Assembly (NCBI GenBank): GCA_036435485.1
Contig: CM071600.1
Coordinates: 62,617,546 to 62,681,545 of the forward strand
From: Saposhnikovia divaricata
Lineage: Eukaryota; Streptophyta; Magnoliopsida; Apiales; Apiaceae
Direction of reading: 5' to 3'
DNA length: 64,000 bases
Every line of letters begins with the position of its first letter. The first letter of the stretch is position 1. A model generated the notes under the pieces. That model was given only the letters and a program-made list of their open reading frames with translations. It was not told where the DNA came from and did not search any database. Position numbers and translations under genes: made by a program. Below are positions 35,617 to 47,500 of the stretch, in pieces.

Positions 35617-36952
35617 TGAAAATGCACACCTAGAGGGGGGTGAATAGGTGTAAATGGCTAACTATATTCAACTAAGTCCGTTTTTAAAAATTACCAGAAA
35701 CAGCTTACTGATTTCGTTTTATGCAGAGACAAATGGTAAGCTGATTGTAAACAGTATGCTGAATGTAAAGATAACAAGTACAGTAAAGTGCATAAACAGT
35801 AAGCTAAATGCAAGCAGTAAGTAAAGAGCAGAAAATAAAGAACACAGAGACTTTTATCCAGGTTCGACCCCTAACCCCTATGGTCTACGTCCTGGTCCCT
35901 TACCAACTTGGTAAGAGAATATATTATTGATCACTGAAATAAACCAATTACAAGATACAACAATATATCTCCCTCAATACCCAGCTGTTGACAAATGGCA
36001 TGCTGAACTCCCGTTTCTGAACTTGCTCTCTAAGCTATACTTCCCAAGTATACTTCTCTAGCAACGATCACCAAACCCTAGTTCCCAAGCCAAATTGTCC
36101 AACAACTAAACCTTACAAATCGAACAATACAATCAATAATGGATACAACTCAAACTATGAACTCTTTAAGATATAGCACGTATGAATATACTAAGAGCTC
36201 GAGAGAATCAAAGGATATAGCAATGAAAACTGAGTTGTTTGAATTCTTGTGTGCTTGAATATTTTCTCTGAAGTGTTAAGAACGAATGAACACAAGAACA
36301 AGGTTTATAAAGCATCACACCAACGTTCAGAAAATCAATCACCAATTATTCGAACGATTAGAATCAATTTCCAACGTTCAATTGGTTAGAGATTTTACAA
36401 ACGTTCTTGTGAACGTTAGACAGAAGGTTTGAAAGAAAGAGATCGATGAAAGCTTAACCCTTCTGATTTGTATAGATATAAAAACGCGTATAGGAGATTT
36501 TGAAAGAAAGAAATCTTTTAAATAAGGAAACTCCTATAAGTTTTATGATTTTGTTTTAAAGAAAGATATTTGAAAAGATTTGAGCTCTAGAATATATTAT
36601 ATACGTATTATATAATAAAGAGCCCTCACAATATATTTCCTGAAATAAATCCTTGAGAATCGAACTTGATCTTTATCTTCAGAAATTCTGGCAGTTGCAA
36701 ATGGCTTGCTGTTTGTGACTGACTGTCAGAAATGGCTTGCTGTTTGTGAACTGTCAGTGTGCAAATGGCTTGCCAGACTCTCTCTGTTGTAATACCAAAT
36801 GGCTTGCTGTTTGTATATTCTGTGTAAACAATCAGTAGGCTAATATACCCTGCAAAACCACGTTAGTACAATACAAGCATAACACGATGTTTTATATCAA
36901 ACTACAATCAAATAGCTTGCTGAATGTGATCATCAAAACCATAGGAGTATCA
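35617..36952 (-). mobile_element. 5' LTR of the SIRE-like element, shared with the second copy
   Basis: On its left lies the primer site of the complete copy. On its right (36953-36967) lies the polypurine tract of the truncated copy, so this LTR serves as 5' LTR of one and 3' LTR of the other. Confidence 0.88.
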
Positions 36953-38604
36953 ATCTCCCCCTTTTTGATGATTACACAACATTTAGGAGAAATAGGAACT
37001 CCCCCTAAATCCCTGCATATTGGTACATTTTGATATAAAACAAATTCAAGATGAACAAGCAATTAATCATATCCAAGTCGAATATCTTGACCAAACAAAC
37101 AAATAAATTCTCCTAAATTTCTCCCCCTTAATCCATCAAAAAACCATAAAAAAGAATATTAGTCCAGGTCTGGAATAAGCATAGAGAAAAAATATCATGG
37201 TAATGGCATATAAACAGTTCAAATACAAATGGTAAGCCAACGTTACCCATTCTGTGCTTGTCAGCTTGCTGACTACACAGTACACATGCCAAGCTCCATT
37301 CGTATGGCTGCAAATCTTTCTTCAGCCAATGGCTTTGTGAAGATATCTGCTAGTTGAACTTCAGTTGAGACAAATACCAACTCAATCTTCCCCTTTGCTG
37401 CATTATCTCTCAAGAAATGATGACGAACGTCAATATGCTTTGTTCTTGAGTGATTCACAGGATTCTTGGAGATATTGATAGCACTCGTGTTGTCACAATA
37501 TATTGGAATCTTGCCACACTTGATATTGAAATCCCTTAGAGTTTGAATCATCCATAAAATTTGAGAGCAACATCTACCAGCTGCTAGATACTCTCCTTCG
37601 GCCGTTGAAAGAGCAACAGAAGCTTGCTTTTTGCTTTGCCATGACACCAAGCTTTGTCCAAGAAATGTACAAACACCACTTGTGCTCTTTCTATCAGTTT
37701 GAGACCCTGCATAATCTGCATCACTATACCCCACGAGATCAAAAGTATTTGTGATAGGATAGAACAAACCAAGATTGATAGTACCACTTAAATATTTAAA
37801 AATTCTTTTAACCGCATTTAAGTGAGACTCTTTAGGGTTGGATTGAAACCTTGCACAAACACAAACACTATACATGATATCAGGTCTTGAGGCAGTTAAG
37901 TATAATAGACTTCCAATCATACCTCTATACCTTTTGATATCCACATCCTTACCATTCTCATCTGCAAACAGCTTGCTGTTTTGAGTCATAGGAGTTTTTT
38001 TTGCTTTGACATCTTCAAAACCAAATCTTTTGAGCAGATTCTTTGTATACTTGGATTGATGCACATAAATACCATCATTGGTTTGCTTGATTTGGAGACC
38101 CAAGAAATAATTGAGTTCCCCCATCATGCTCATGTCAAATTCATTGTACATGCACTTAGAAAACCACTCACACATAGATTCATTAGTAGAACCGAATACA
38201 ATATCATCCACATATATTTGTACAACAAGAATATCTTTACCATTTTGCTTTGTAAATAATGTGGGATCGATATTACCTCGAGTGAATCCATTTTTGAGAA
38301 GAAACTTACTAAGTCTTTCATACCACGCTCTAGGGGCCTGCCTTAAACCATATAATGCCTTCTTGAGCTTGTAAACATAATCATGAAACTTCTCATGTTC
38401 GAATCCAGGAGGCTGTTTGACATAGACTTCCTCATTCAGCACGCCATTAAGAAATGCGCTTTTTACGTCCATTTGATATAACTTGAATTTCTTGTAGCAT
38501 GCATAAGCAAGAAGCATTCTGATTGATTCTAAACGAGCAACTGGAGCATATGTTTCATCAAAATCAATTCCTTCTTGTTGATTATAGCCTTGAGCCACGA
38601 GCCT
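36953..38604 (-). mobile_element. Truncated second SIRE copy in tandem
   Basis: Nearly identical to 29961-31612 (only a handful of differences). The match ends abruptly at about 38604 in the middle of the reverse transcriptase. The arrangement LTR-interior-LTR-partial interior is typical of recombination between copies or of tandem insertion followed by deletion. Confidence 0.88.
37273..38598 (-). pseudogene. 5'-truncated SIRE pol (RT and RNase H only)
   Basis: 441 codons equivalent to residues 615-1055 of the complete pol, including YVDD and all RNase H acidic residues. Only two substitutions were noticed (NLFKRF to NLLKRF; AKTTPM to AKKTPM). There is no ATG at the break, so it is not expected to be translated by itself. 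Confidence 0.88.
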
Positions 38605-38771
38605 AACAAAAGTTTGTTACGGTACACTGCTTTGCACAGGTCATACTTATAAATAAAACGTACTAACAAAAGTTGCCAACCAATCCGGCTAATGGGGCCT
38701 ACCGCTGGAATCTCAACTGCTGCCTCGGGCCTAGTCACCTGCTTTCGGGCAGTCTGTCTGGGTCTTGCCAT
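38605..38771 (-). CDS. Short reading frame with histone-H3-like N-terminus
   Basis: ATG at 38771 opens [20 protein letters not shown]…, about 55 codons before the SIRE junction. Residues 2-10 (ARPRQTARK) match the H3 tail ARTKQTARK at seven of nine positions; after that there is no H3 similarity. It lies at the downstream end of the chromovirus LTR. It may be a leader peptide, the truncated start of Gag, or chance. Confidence 0.35.
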
Positions 38772-39194
38772 TTCTCTTAACTGTTGTGTTTGTAAGTTTA
38801 AAAACAAGCAAGAGTGAGCAACTATAGCTCAGCAAGAAATATATGTATAAGATAAGCAATATATCATTACATGTTTTTAGCAGTTATTAAACTCGTTTAT
38901 ATCATTCAGTTATAAAATCACTTGTCATCGTTGATAAATTTCAAAGGTGCACCAATACGTGCCCTTGTTTTCAAAGTAAACTTGCAGTTCTAGATACTGC
39001 ATGGAGTCAACATCTTTCTCATCCAAATAGAACACTATCGGCAACTTGGCACATAAGCCTAAGAAGCAGTGTCAGAGCGTTTTTCCAAAGTGGAGGAATG
39101 GGACTTAAAGAAAATATAAAACCTGACAGGGATTGACGATGATCAGTCGCCACATCCAAGTCCAATAATCCGCGGGTCTTCTCTACCGGTAGAA

Positions 39195-39277
39195 GGATAG
39201 AAACTACATCCGTAACTATCCCCGGGTAAAAACTACATCCGTAATCACCCTCGATGAAAACTACATCCGTAATCATC
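39195..39277. repeat. Three tandem hairpins with a constant 15-base loop
   Basis: Plus-strand reading: GGATAG / CTATCC (39195-39221), GGGT / ACCC (39224-39250), GATGA / TCATC (39253-39277). Each pair of arms encloses AAACTACATCCGTAA, identical in all three. Arms differ between units but remain complementary. Confidence 0.85.
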
Positions 39278-41870
39278 CTTCGGCAACACCTGGGCCGGAA
39301 TAATAATTGATGGACCGCCTGGCTTACGGCCGCTTACACATCCCGGGAATCGTTCGTCAACGGTTCCCACACCTGGCAGAGTCCCTTTTTCTTTTTCTTT
39401 TAAAAACTTGCTTTTGAATGAAAACTGAGTAGTTGAGGTCCGACACCAGTCGACCGATGATTCTTGAAATCGAACAAGAAGCAAAACCTGACCGGGGGTT
39501 TTCGAAAATGTTTTGAGTTCGAAAGAGTTCGGGTTTGAAAGTGCTAAAGGTATCTTGGATTAGCTTTGTCTTTAAAATAATGAACAATAATTAATAAATG
39601 GTATTTTAAGATTTAATATTAATAATTAATAAAATAATAATTAAATTAAATTAGCTTTTAATCCAAGATAGGTATTTTTGAGTATTTATGATGATATAAA
39701 AATAATTACTTAAGTATACGATACTTCCCGAATGACCCTTCGGGTTTTCGCAATTTAATTACGATATAATAATATACCGCTCCCCGGTCAATGGTATATA
39801 TGGACCGCTACGACCTCTATTACTAGAGTCGTTGTTCGAAGAAAACATTTCATTCTAAGTTCAAGGGGTGCAAACATATATATGCATATAACTCAAATTT
39901 CATCATTTCTTCGATAAGCATAAACATATGATACGATTGAAAACTACAAACACAACAGTGAAAGTCCTTATATATGTAAGTTTTGAAAAGTAAACTTGCC
40001 TTGGTGAGGTTGGGGTGGTCGAGCTTGCGGAGTGGAATGATCTATACATAATCAATAGCCGTTCGTTAGTACCTTAACAATATCTCTTTTAATTGTGGGG
40101 TTTTAGGGGGTACAAAATTAACTTAATGAATTCGTCTTATGACTCTCTAGCCCCACTATAGGTTCATGTCATCACTCGATTACGCTCGTCACTTATTCGA
40201 CCTAATTTGGTTACCATATCCGAATCATATTCATTCCCCCTTAAATCACACTCCACTTACGACTTTTTCACTTGCGCGAATTTTACCCTAACATTTTTAT
40301 AAAACTGAAAAATACATATTTTAATCCAATTCTTTTTGGGTATCCTTCACGACTGCATTTACTAGCTCCTCTAATTTTTCCATGATCCTACATAAATTTT
40401 TGGGGGTTTAAACAATGTTCACAAGTGGACCATTTAGTGCAGTTCGGATTCCAGAAACACTTTTCACTTCTCAGGCCATAACTCAAAATCTACACATCAC
40501 ATAGTCATGAACCTTATATTTCTGGAAATTACATTCAAATACCTTTCCAACAATATATATTAGGACTTCAGGGGACAAGATTTAGGGGTTCAAAACCCTC
40601 CTACAAGACAGTACAAGTCCCCAGAAATTCACACAGCATGCTTTTTCCACTTAACCATTCAAGAATCTTATATAAACATCACAACCATCATCTAAACCAC
40701 CAAGATCATACTCTATAGCATACATGGAGTTACATACACTAACCACAAGCTTAAAAATCACAACCACAACATTTAAACTCAAGATCTACATCATCCATAA
40801 CTTATATGTCCAAGATTCACACTAACATCCATGGATCTAACATTAAACACCATAAATAATTCATGGCCAAGAGGGGTTAGAGTTTTATACCTTCTTGAGT
40901 ATCTAGGAGCCTTGGGTATGCCTTACAAGTCTCAAGAACACCTTGGATGAGCCCCTACAATCCTTACAACTCAAGATCTAAATGAAAACTAAACATAGTT
41001 ACTATTCATCAAAACTTTAACAATTTATAACTTAAAAACTAGTGGATGAAAGGGGTTGGAATTCATAGCATACCTTTCTTATATGGTGTAGAGGACCTAG
41101 AATTTTTGTCTTGAGTTATGAGTGATGAGAAGTTGAAGAAAAGAATTTTTCTTCCCCTTTCTTTGTGCTTGGCTGAGAGCTAGGTTGAACAAGAGGGAGA
41201 GAGAGTTGTTTTGTTTTGCTTTTTGGTGTTGGGTGAATAAAGTGAAGTGATATGTATTAGGTGTATGTATATTGTTTCACATGTTGCAAGTCTAGTGCCT
41301 AGGCCAACCATACCTCCTTGTCTCCTTGGACAATGCACCATAACTAGTTACTATTCCTCTAGTTGTTTTTGCATTACTAGTTTGCTTTTCTAACTACCTA
41401 GTTGCATGGGACTTGCATGCAATATCTTTCCTTGTATCATTATTCTTCCACCAATGCTTGTCACTTAATCTTTAATTCGTATCGTATCTTAATTAATTTC
41501 TCGTAATAATACTTTGTCGCGTAGAGATTTCCCTTGTAATTCCTTAAGTACTTAATTGTGTAAATTCCTCGAATATCCATAACTCCTTGTCATAATCCAT
41601 TAAATATCTTTTAATACTCTAATAACTCTCAAATCCCAAGTTTTATAAATCTTACTAACAATAAGACTCTTGCCTTCAACAACCTTCCCTTTATCTTACA
41701 TGGTGAATGTAACAACATAATTTCTCAGATAATCAATTCCATTAAACAACATGGATGACTACAAAGGTTCCAAATTCACAATGTCATATGATATTATAAA
41801 AAGAATATTACAAAATTAGGGTTCTTACACATGTGTTGGACCACAAATTTCATCATCGATTCGAATGAGG

Positions 41871-42376
41871 TTACACATGATGCCTGCTCCCCTGAAATAG
41901 CTGAAGGAGGCTGTGATTTAAGAACATTGGTTGAGTGTTTTTTACTAAAACTGCTGATGAAGGCCCTAGATTAGTTAACAGTAACGGCATCCTCTTGCCA
42001 ACTTCATTGACATCTTCATACCTGTGGTACACAGTAAGCTAAAATTGATATCGTCAAAGTTTTTGTTTTCTAACAAAGAATCGGATGCACGATCATATTT
42101 AGCTTTCCCATCAATGTTCTGATACACTTGGATTATGAGTTCTAAGCTAAGCCCTTTCTCAAAGTTTTTTTTGTTACCAAGAGATTGGAGGAGTTTTCTC
42201 AAATCAAGTATTTTAGCTGGATATGGCGCATTTCTGGCGTTTTGCAGATTGGCTGCAGTCTGATGATGAAGGACTGCATTATAGATTTTTTCGAGATTAT
42301 ATTGAGGGATAATTGTATAGCTCGCTGAAACTGAAAGGAAAAGGAGGGCAATGAGAAAAATTAGTACCGCCAAGTT
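41871..42376 (-). pseudogene. Body of a small secreted-protein gene, start codon lost
   Basis: From 42373 an open frame reads L-AVLIFLIALLFLSVSA-SYTI…, a clear signal peptide followed by a hydrophilic domain, to a stop at 41975 (about 132 codons). A second frame stays open to a stop at 41871 (…YEDVNEVGKR…), so a one-base indel or an unrecognised splice near 42000 may have moved the original stop. The family was not recognised. The codon that should be ATG is TTG. The intact ATG lies on the far side of the hAT insertion (42892-42890), and the promoter is beyond the Copia element. On the 3' side a chromovirus LTR begins at 41829. Likely not expressed. Confidence 0.6.
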
Positions 42377-42887
42377 TAGAGCCGGCAATTTCGTACATGA
42401 CACGAAAACACGACACGAAAATTACGGGTTTGGGTTGACGTTTGCGGTACACGAACACGAAAGTACACGAACATGAAATTACACGGATAAATTTAGTGTC
42501 GGTTTTGGGTTTACCCTTGGGTATACGACACGAAACGAAAATACACGAAATAAATAAATATTTAAATAAATATTTTAAATTATATAAATATATATATATT
42601 ATAAATAAATATTACATATTTAACCTTTTTACAAAATAAATAGAAAATACACGAAAAGTGCACGAAAAGTGCACGAAAAGTACACGGTTTTTGGTTCGTT
42701 TTCGTGTAAACGAAAAGTACACAAATTCGTTTCGTTTCGTGTTTACACGAAATGTTTCGTTTCGTGTTCGTTTTAGAATTTGAGTATACGAATTTATTTT
42801 GTTTCGTTTCCGTTTCGGACTCTTGATACACGAAACACGAAAGTACACGACACGAAGTACACGACACGAAACGAATTGCCAGCTCTA
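42377..42887. mobile_element. Non-autonomous hAT element, 511 bp
   Basis: Terminal inverted repeats TAGAGCCGGCAATT (left) and TAGAGCTGGCAATT (right, reverse complement). 8-bp target duplication GCCAAGTT (42369-42376) / GCCATGTT (42888-42895), one mismatch. The interior is made of CACGAAA / TTTCGTG repeats around an AT-rich centre. No transposase. Confidence 0.88.
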
Positions 42888-42914
42888 GCCATGTTGAATG
42901 TGAGAGTGTGTTTC
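42888..42914 (-). other. Displaced start codon and 5' leader of the secreted-protein gene
   Basis: Minus strand …CACATTCAACATGGC: ATG at 42892-42890, separated by the hAT element from its coding body. The five bases next to the Copia element (GTTTC on the plus strand, 42910-42914) are that element's target duplication. Confidence 0.6.
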
Positions 42915-44518
42915 TGTTGGAATTCGGGCATAATAACGCAAAGGAAATAACGTAAATAACAATTAAAAACGAATTCCAAAGCCCGGATCCATGTATAAAA
43001 TGATGATCATGGTATAAAAATTCTCAAGAACAAGATTGTACCTTGTTTAAGCTTTCCAATGGATGACAAATGGAGATCCTAGCTTGTTGATTTGAGAGCT
43101 AAAATTATAACTCCTCCACCGGTATCCACACTAGAATGCTTGCTTGAATCGTCGAACGATTTCGCCACGGGACGAGGTACTAGCCAAAAATAAATAACCT
43201 TTGATGTGTTCTTGACTTAACTTGATTTTTCCCCTTTGTTTCTCTCTTGTATAAACTGAATTTTCAGTTCCTCTCTTGTTATGTGACTTGCCAACACTTG
43301 GCTTTTATAGAAAAACAAAGCCAAATGGAGCCTAAAACAATTAGGCCATTTTATTTAAACAAATCTTATTTATTTAAATAAATAAATTAAGTCATACTTA
43401 ATTAATCAAATAAGTCAAGAAAATACATCTTCAAATTTTATCTTTAACTAATCAAGTCTCACTTAATTAATTTTATAAAATTCGAATTATTATTTATTAT
43501 TAATTTAAATTCATAATTTAAATTATTATTAATTTAAATTCATAAAATAAATTAATTTCCCTTTTAAACATTCTATGTGTGTGACCCTGTAGGTTATTAT
43601 TTAATTGGCAACAATTTTATTCTTTAATAAAATTGTAAACAATAAGCGGCGTCTAGTAACACATTATTGCTACCCAATTAAACAATAATTAAATCAACGA
43701 TTCAATCAACCTTTTATGACTAATGTTCCATGTAATATAATCCCTTTAAATCATGATATTATAGATTAAACTCGAGGCATGTAATGTGTCATCCTCTTCA
43801 TAATTTAATCTTCATTTTCTTGATCGATGAGTAGACTATTTAATCAAATCAACATTTGAGCATGGCCATGCATTTCATAGTCTCACTCAAACAAGAGGCC
43901 GATAATATCACTCCTTTATCAGGAGATTTAAATCCCATCTAGATCGTTCATATTTCTCACATGATTCATAATATATCCGATATTCACCTTTATCATTATC
44001 CGGTTAAAGATAACTTTTGACGAATTCAAAATATATTAATTCTCATGTAGAATTATAACGACTTCAGGTCTAAGGATCATTACACCATTATCACTGTGAG
44101 AATACATATGACACATTTATTATTATTATTTACCATGATGTATCTCACGGTGGGTCTGTCCAGTACCCTGTACTCGTACAGTTACCTATGCATTGCTTTT
44201 AGTATCTGCATACTTATGACCAATGAGATGTGGTCATCTTGTCAATAAACATACTAGCCTTAATGTATTATTATTGTCCTAAGTAATAATAATACTCGGC
44301 TAGGGACATTTAAGAATATGATACAGTCATTATATAATCTCATGTTCAAGTCACATACTTGCAACTACATAATTTGTATCAAGATTCCAAGGACATTTAT
44401 TATACTTTATTTATTTCGCAGTAAATAAAGCCAATAATAAATATATATATCAAATATATAAAATCACTCAAACACAAATACAATTGATTGTATTGACTCT
44501 AGGGCACCAATACTAACA
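42915..44518 (-). mobile_element. 3' LTR of the Copia element
   Basis: Follows the polypurine tract at 44519-44532 on the minus strand. TATA-like TATAAAAG at 43309-43302. Confidence 0.92.
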
Positions 44519-44532
44519 ATCTCCCACTTGCA

Positions 44533-47500
44533 CTAGAGCCAATTACCCATGTATCGAATACCCATGCTACTAATGTGACATTCATGCTTCTGCTGCGACA
44601 GAGCCTTAGTCAGCGGGTCTGCAATATTATCATCAGTATGCACTTTACATATGTGAATATCTCCTCTATCATTTATCTCTCGAATAAGGTGATATCTCCG
44701 AAGTATATGCTTTGTTCTGCTGTGAGCTCTCGGCTCCTTGGCTTGTGCTATAGCTCCATTATTATCGCAGTAAAGATCTATGGGATCTGCGATCGATGGA
44801 ACTACACCAAGTACTGTAATGAACTTCCGTATCCATACAGCCTCCTTGGCTGCTTCACATGCCGCAATATACTCGGATTCCATTGTAGAATCAGCTACTG
44901 TGTCTTGCTTCAAACTTTTCCAGCTTACAGCACCTCCATTTAGGCAAAACACAAATCCAGACTGAGACACAGAGTCATCTCTGTCAATCTGGAAACTAGC
45001 ATCCGTGTAACCCTTTACCGTTAGCTTCTCCTCTCCCCCATACACCAAGAATGAATCTTTAGTCCTTTTCAAGTACTTAAGAATATTCTTGACCGCCGTC
45101 CAGTGACCTTCACCTGGATTAGACTGGTATCTGCTCGTCATGCTCAAAGCATATGAAACATCCGGACGAGTACATATCATTGCATACATGATAGATCCAA
45201 TTGCTGAAGCATATGGAATCTTACTCATGCGGTCCTTATCATCCAATGATTTAGGACCATTCTCTTTTGAGATCGTTATCCCATGAGATATGGGGACATA
45301 TCCCCCTTTTGCATCTTGCATTCCAAAACGATGCAAAATCTTGTCAATATATGTACTCTGGCTTAAGCCGATTAATCTTCTTGATCTATCTCTATAGATC
45401 CTGATCCCTAATATATAGGTAGCCTCGCCCAAGTCTTTCATAGAAAAACTTTGTCCTAACCAAGTCTTTACAGCCTGTAGAGAAGGAATGTCATTCCCTA
45501 TTAATAATATATCATCGACATATAATACTAGGAATGCCACATGGCTCCCACTAACCCTTTTGTAAACACATGGTTCATCCACGTTCTGAATAAAGCCAAA
45601 ACCTTTGACTATTTCATCAAACCGGATGTTCCATCTCCGAGAGGCCTGCTTCAATCCATAAATGGATCTATGCAGCTTACATACCTTTCCGGCATCCTTT
45701 GGATTTCCAAAACCTTCAGGTTGTGTCATGTACACATCCTCTTCAAGGCTCCCGTTAAGGAAGGCTGTTTTGACATCCATCTGCCATATTTCGTAATCAT
45801 AGTAAGCCGCTATTGCAAGCAAAATTCTGATGGATTTTATCATTGCCACTGGTGAAAAGGTTTCATCATAGTCAATACCATGAATTTGTTTGAAGCCTTT
45901 TGCAACCAGTCGAGCTTTATAGGTCTGTAATTTACCTTCCATGTCGATTTTCTTCTTGAAAATCCATTTGCACTCTATAGGTTTTACCCCTTCAGGTGGA
46001 TCAACCAAAGTCCATACTTGGTTTTCATACATGGAATCCATCTCAGAATTCATGGCTTCTTGCCATCTCTCAGAGTCTGGTGAGTTCATAGCATCTTGGT
46101 AGGTGAGAGGCTCATCTTGGTCTATGAGCATCACATCGTCATTTTGAGTTAAGAGAAATCCATAATTCCTCTTTGACTCATGGCGAATCCTACTAGATCT
46201 ACGAACAACCTGTGTTTCTTGAGCAATGTTATCTTGTATTTCTTGCTCATGCTCCCCTTCTGGTTCAATGTTATCAAGTGGTTCTCGATCTTCATCGAGA
46301 TCTATTTTCCTCCCACTGTCTTTTCTAGAGACTAGCTCTCTTTCCAAGAATACAGCAGTTCGAGCAACAATTACTTTGTTCTCCGAGGGACTATAGAAAG
46401 AATAACCCTTTGTTTCCTTTGGGTATCCCACAAAATTACATTTTTCAGATTTCGGTCCAAGCTTGTCTGATGTTAGGCGTTTCACAAATGCTTCACATCC
46501 CCATACTTTCATAAAGGACATGCTTTGCCGTTTCTCTGTCCATATCTCATATGGAGTTTGTTGAACCGTTTTAGTGGGAACACGGTTTAGTGTATATGCA
46601 GCCGTTTCCAGGGCATAACCCCAGAAACTAATTGGAAGATCTGCTTGACTCATCATAGATCGCACCATGTCCAACAAGGTACGATTCCTCCTTTCAGAAA
46701 CCCCATTCCATTGTGGTGTTCCAGGAGGAGTTAGTTGTGATACAATACCACACTCCCTCAAATAGTTCTTAAACTCATGGCTTAAGTATTCACCTCCTCG
46801 ATCAGATCTTAGAGTTTTTATGCTTTCGCCAATTTGCTTTTCTACTTCTGCCTTATACTCTTTGAACTTTTCAAATGCCTCGGATTTGTTCTTCAAAAGA
46901 TATACATATCCGTATCTACTGAAATCATCAGTAAACGTAATGAAGTAGAAATAGCCACCCCTTGCCATCGATCTCATAGGACCACATACATCGCTATGTA
47001 TTAGTTCTAGTCGTACGGTGGCCCTCTTACCCTGTCCGGTAAAAGGAGCTTTAGTCATCTTGCCTAGTAAACAAGCCTCGCATTCATCATATGATTCAAA
47101 ATCAAACTGATCCAAGAAACCATCTTGATGTAACTTGGAAATGCGTTTCTCGTTTATATGGCCTAGACGACAGTGCCAAAGGTATGTTTGATTTGAGTCA
47201 TTAGTTTTAAGTCGTTTGTTATTTACATTCAAGATAGGAGTATCTAAATTAAGAACATACAAACCGTTAAACAATTGTGCAACACCATAGGTAATGTCAT
47301 TCAAACCAAAAGAGCAACCATTGTCTTTAAAGGTAAATGAAAAACCTTTCTTGTCCAAACAAGAAACAGAAATAATGTTTCTACAAATAGAAGGCACATA
47401 CAAACAGTTTTCAAGTTCTAATATAAGCCCAGTGGGCAACGATAAATGGTAAGTCCCTACAGCCAAAGCAGCAACCTTTGCTCCATTTCCAACTCGTAGG

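Larger units (their letters stand above)
28624..36952 (-). mobile_element. SIRE-like Ty1/Copia retrotransposon, complete copy
   Basis: LTRs at 28624-29960 (1337 bp) and 35617-36952 (1336 bp) differ at about two bases plus one G in a run, so insertion or duplication is very recent. Order on the minus strand: 5' LTR, primer site TTTGGTATCAAAGC (about 35603-35616), gag, pol, polypurine AAAAAGGGGGAGA, 3' LTR. A two-zinc-knuckle Gag with long coiled coil and a separate pol fits the SIRE/Maximus lineage. No env-like frame is seen. The 5' LTR is shared with a truncated second copy to its right. Confidence 0.9.
38605..41829 (-). mobile_element. Chromovirus-type LTR, minus strand
   Basis: Starts TGTAAGAACCCTAA at 41829 (compare TGTAATAACCCTAA at 19461) and runs left to the SIRE break, so its end and any primer site are lost. 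The downstream part holds a three-unit hairpin array (39195-39277), another hairpin GGAATCGTT-cgtc-AACGGTTCC (about 39341-39366), and a short reading frame starting at 38771. Confidence 0.65.

Noticed and set aside
38605..38807. Histone H3 pseudogene
   Set aside because: Similarity stops after the first ten or so residues; nothing matches the H3 core fold, and the locus lies in an LTR.
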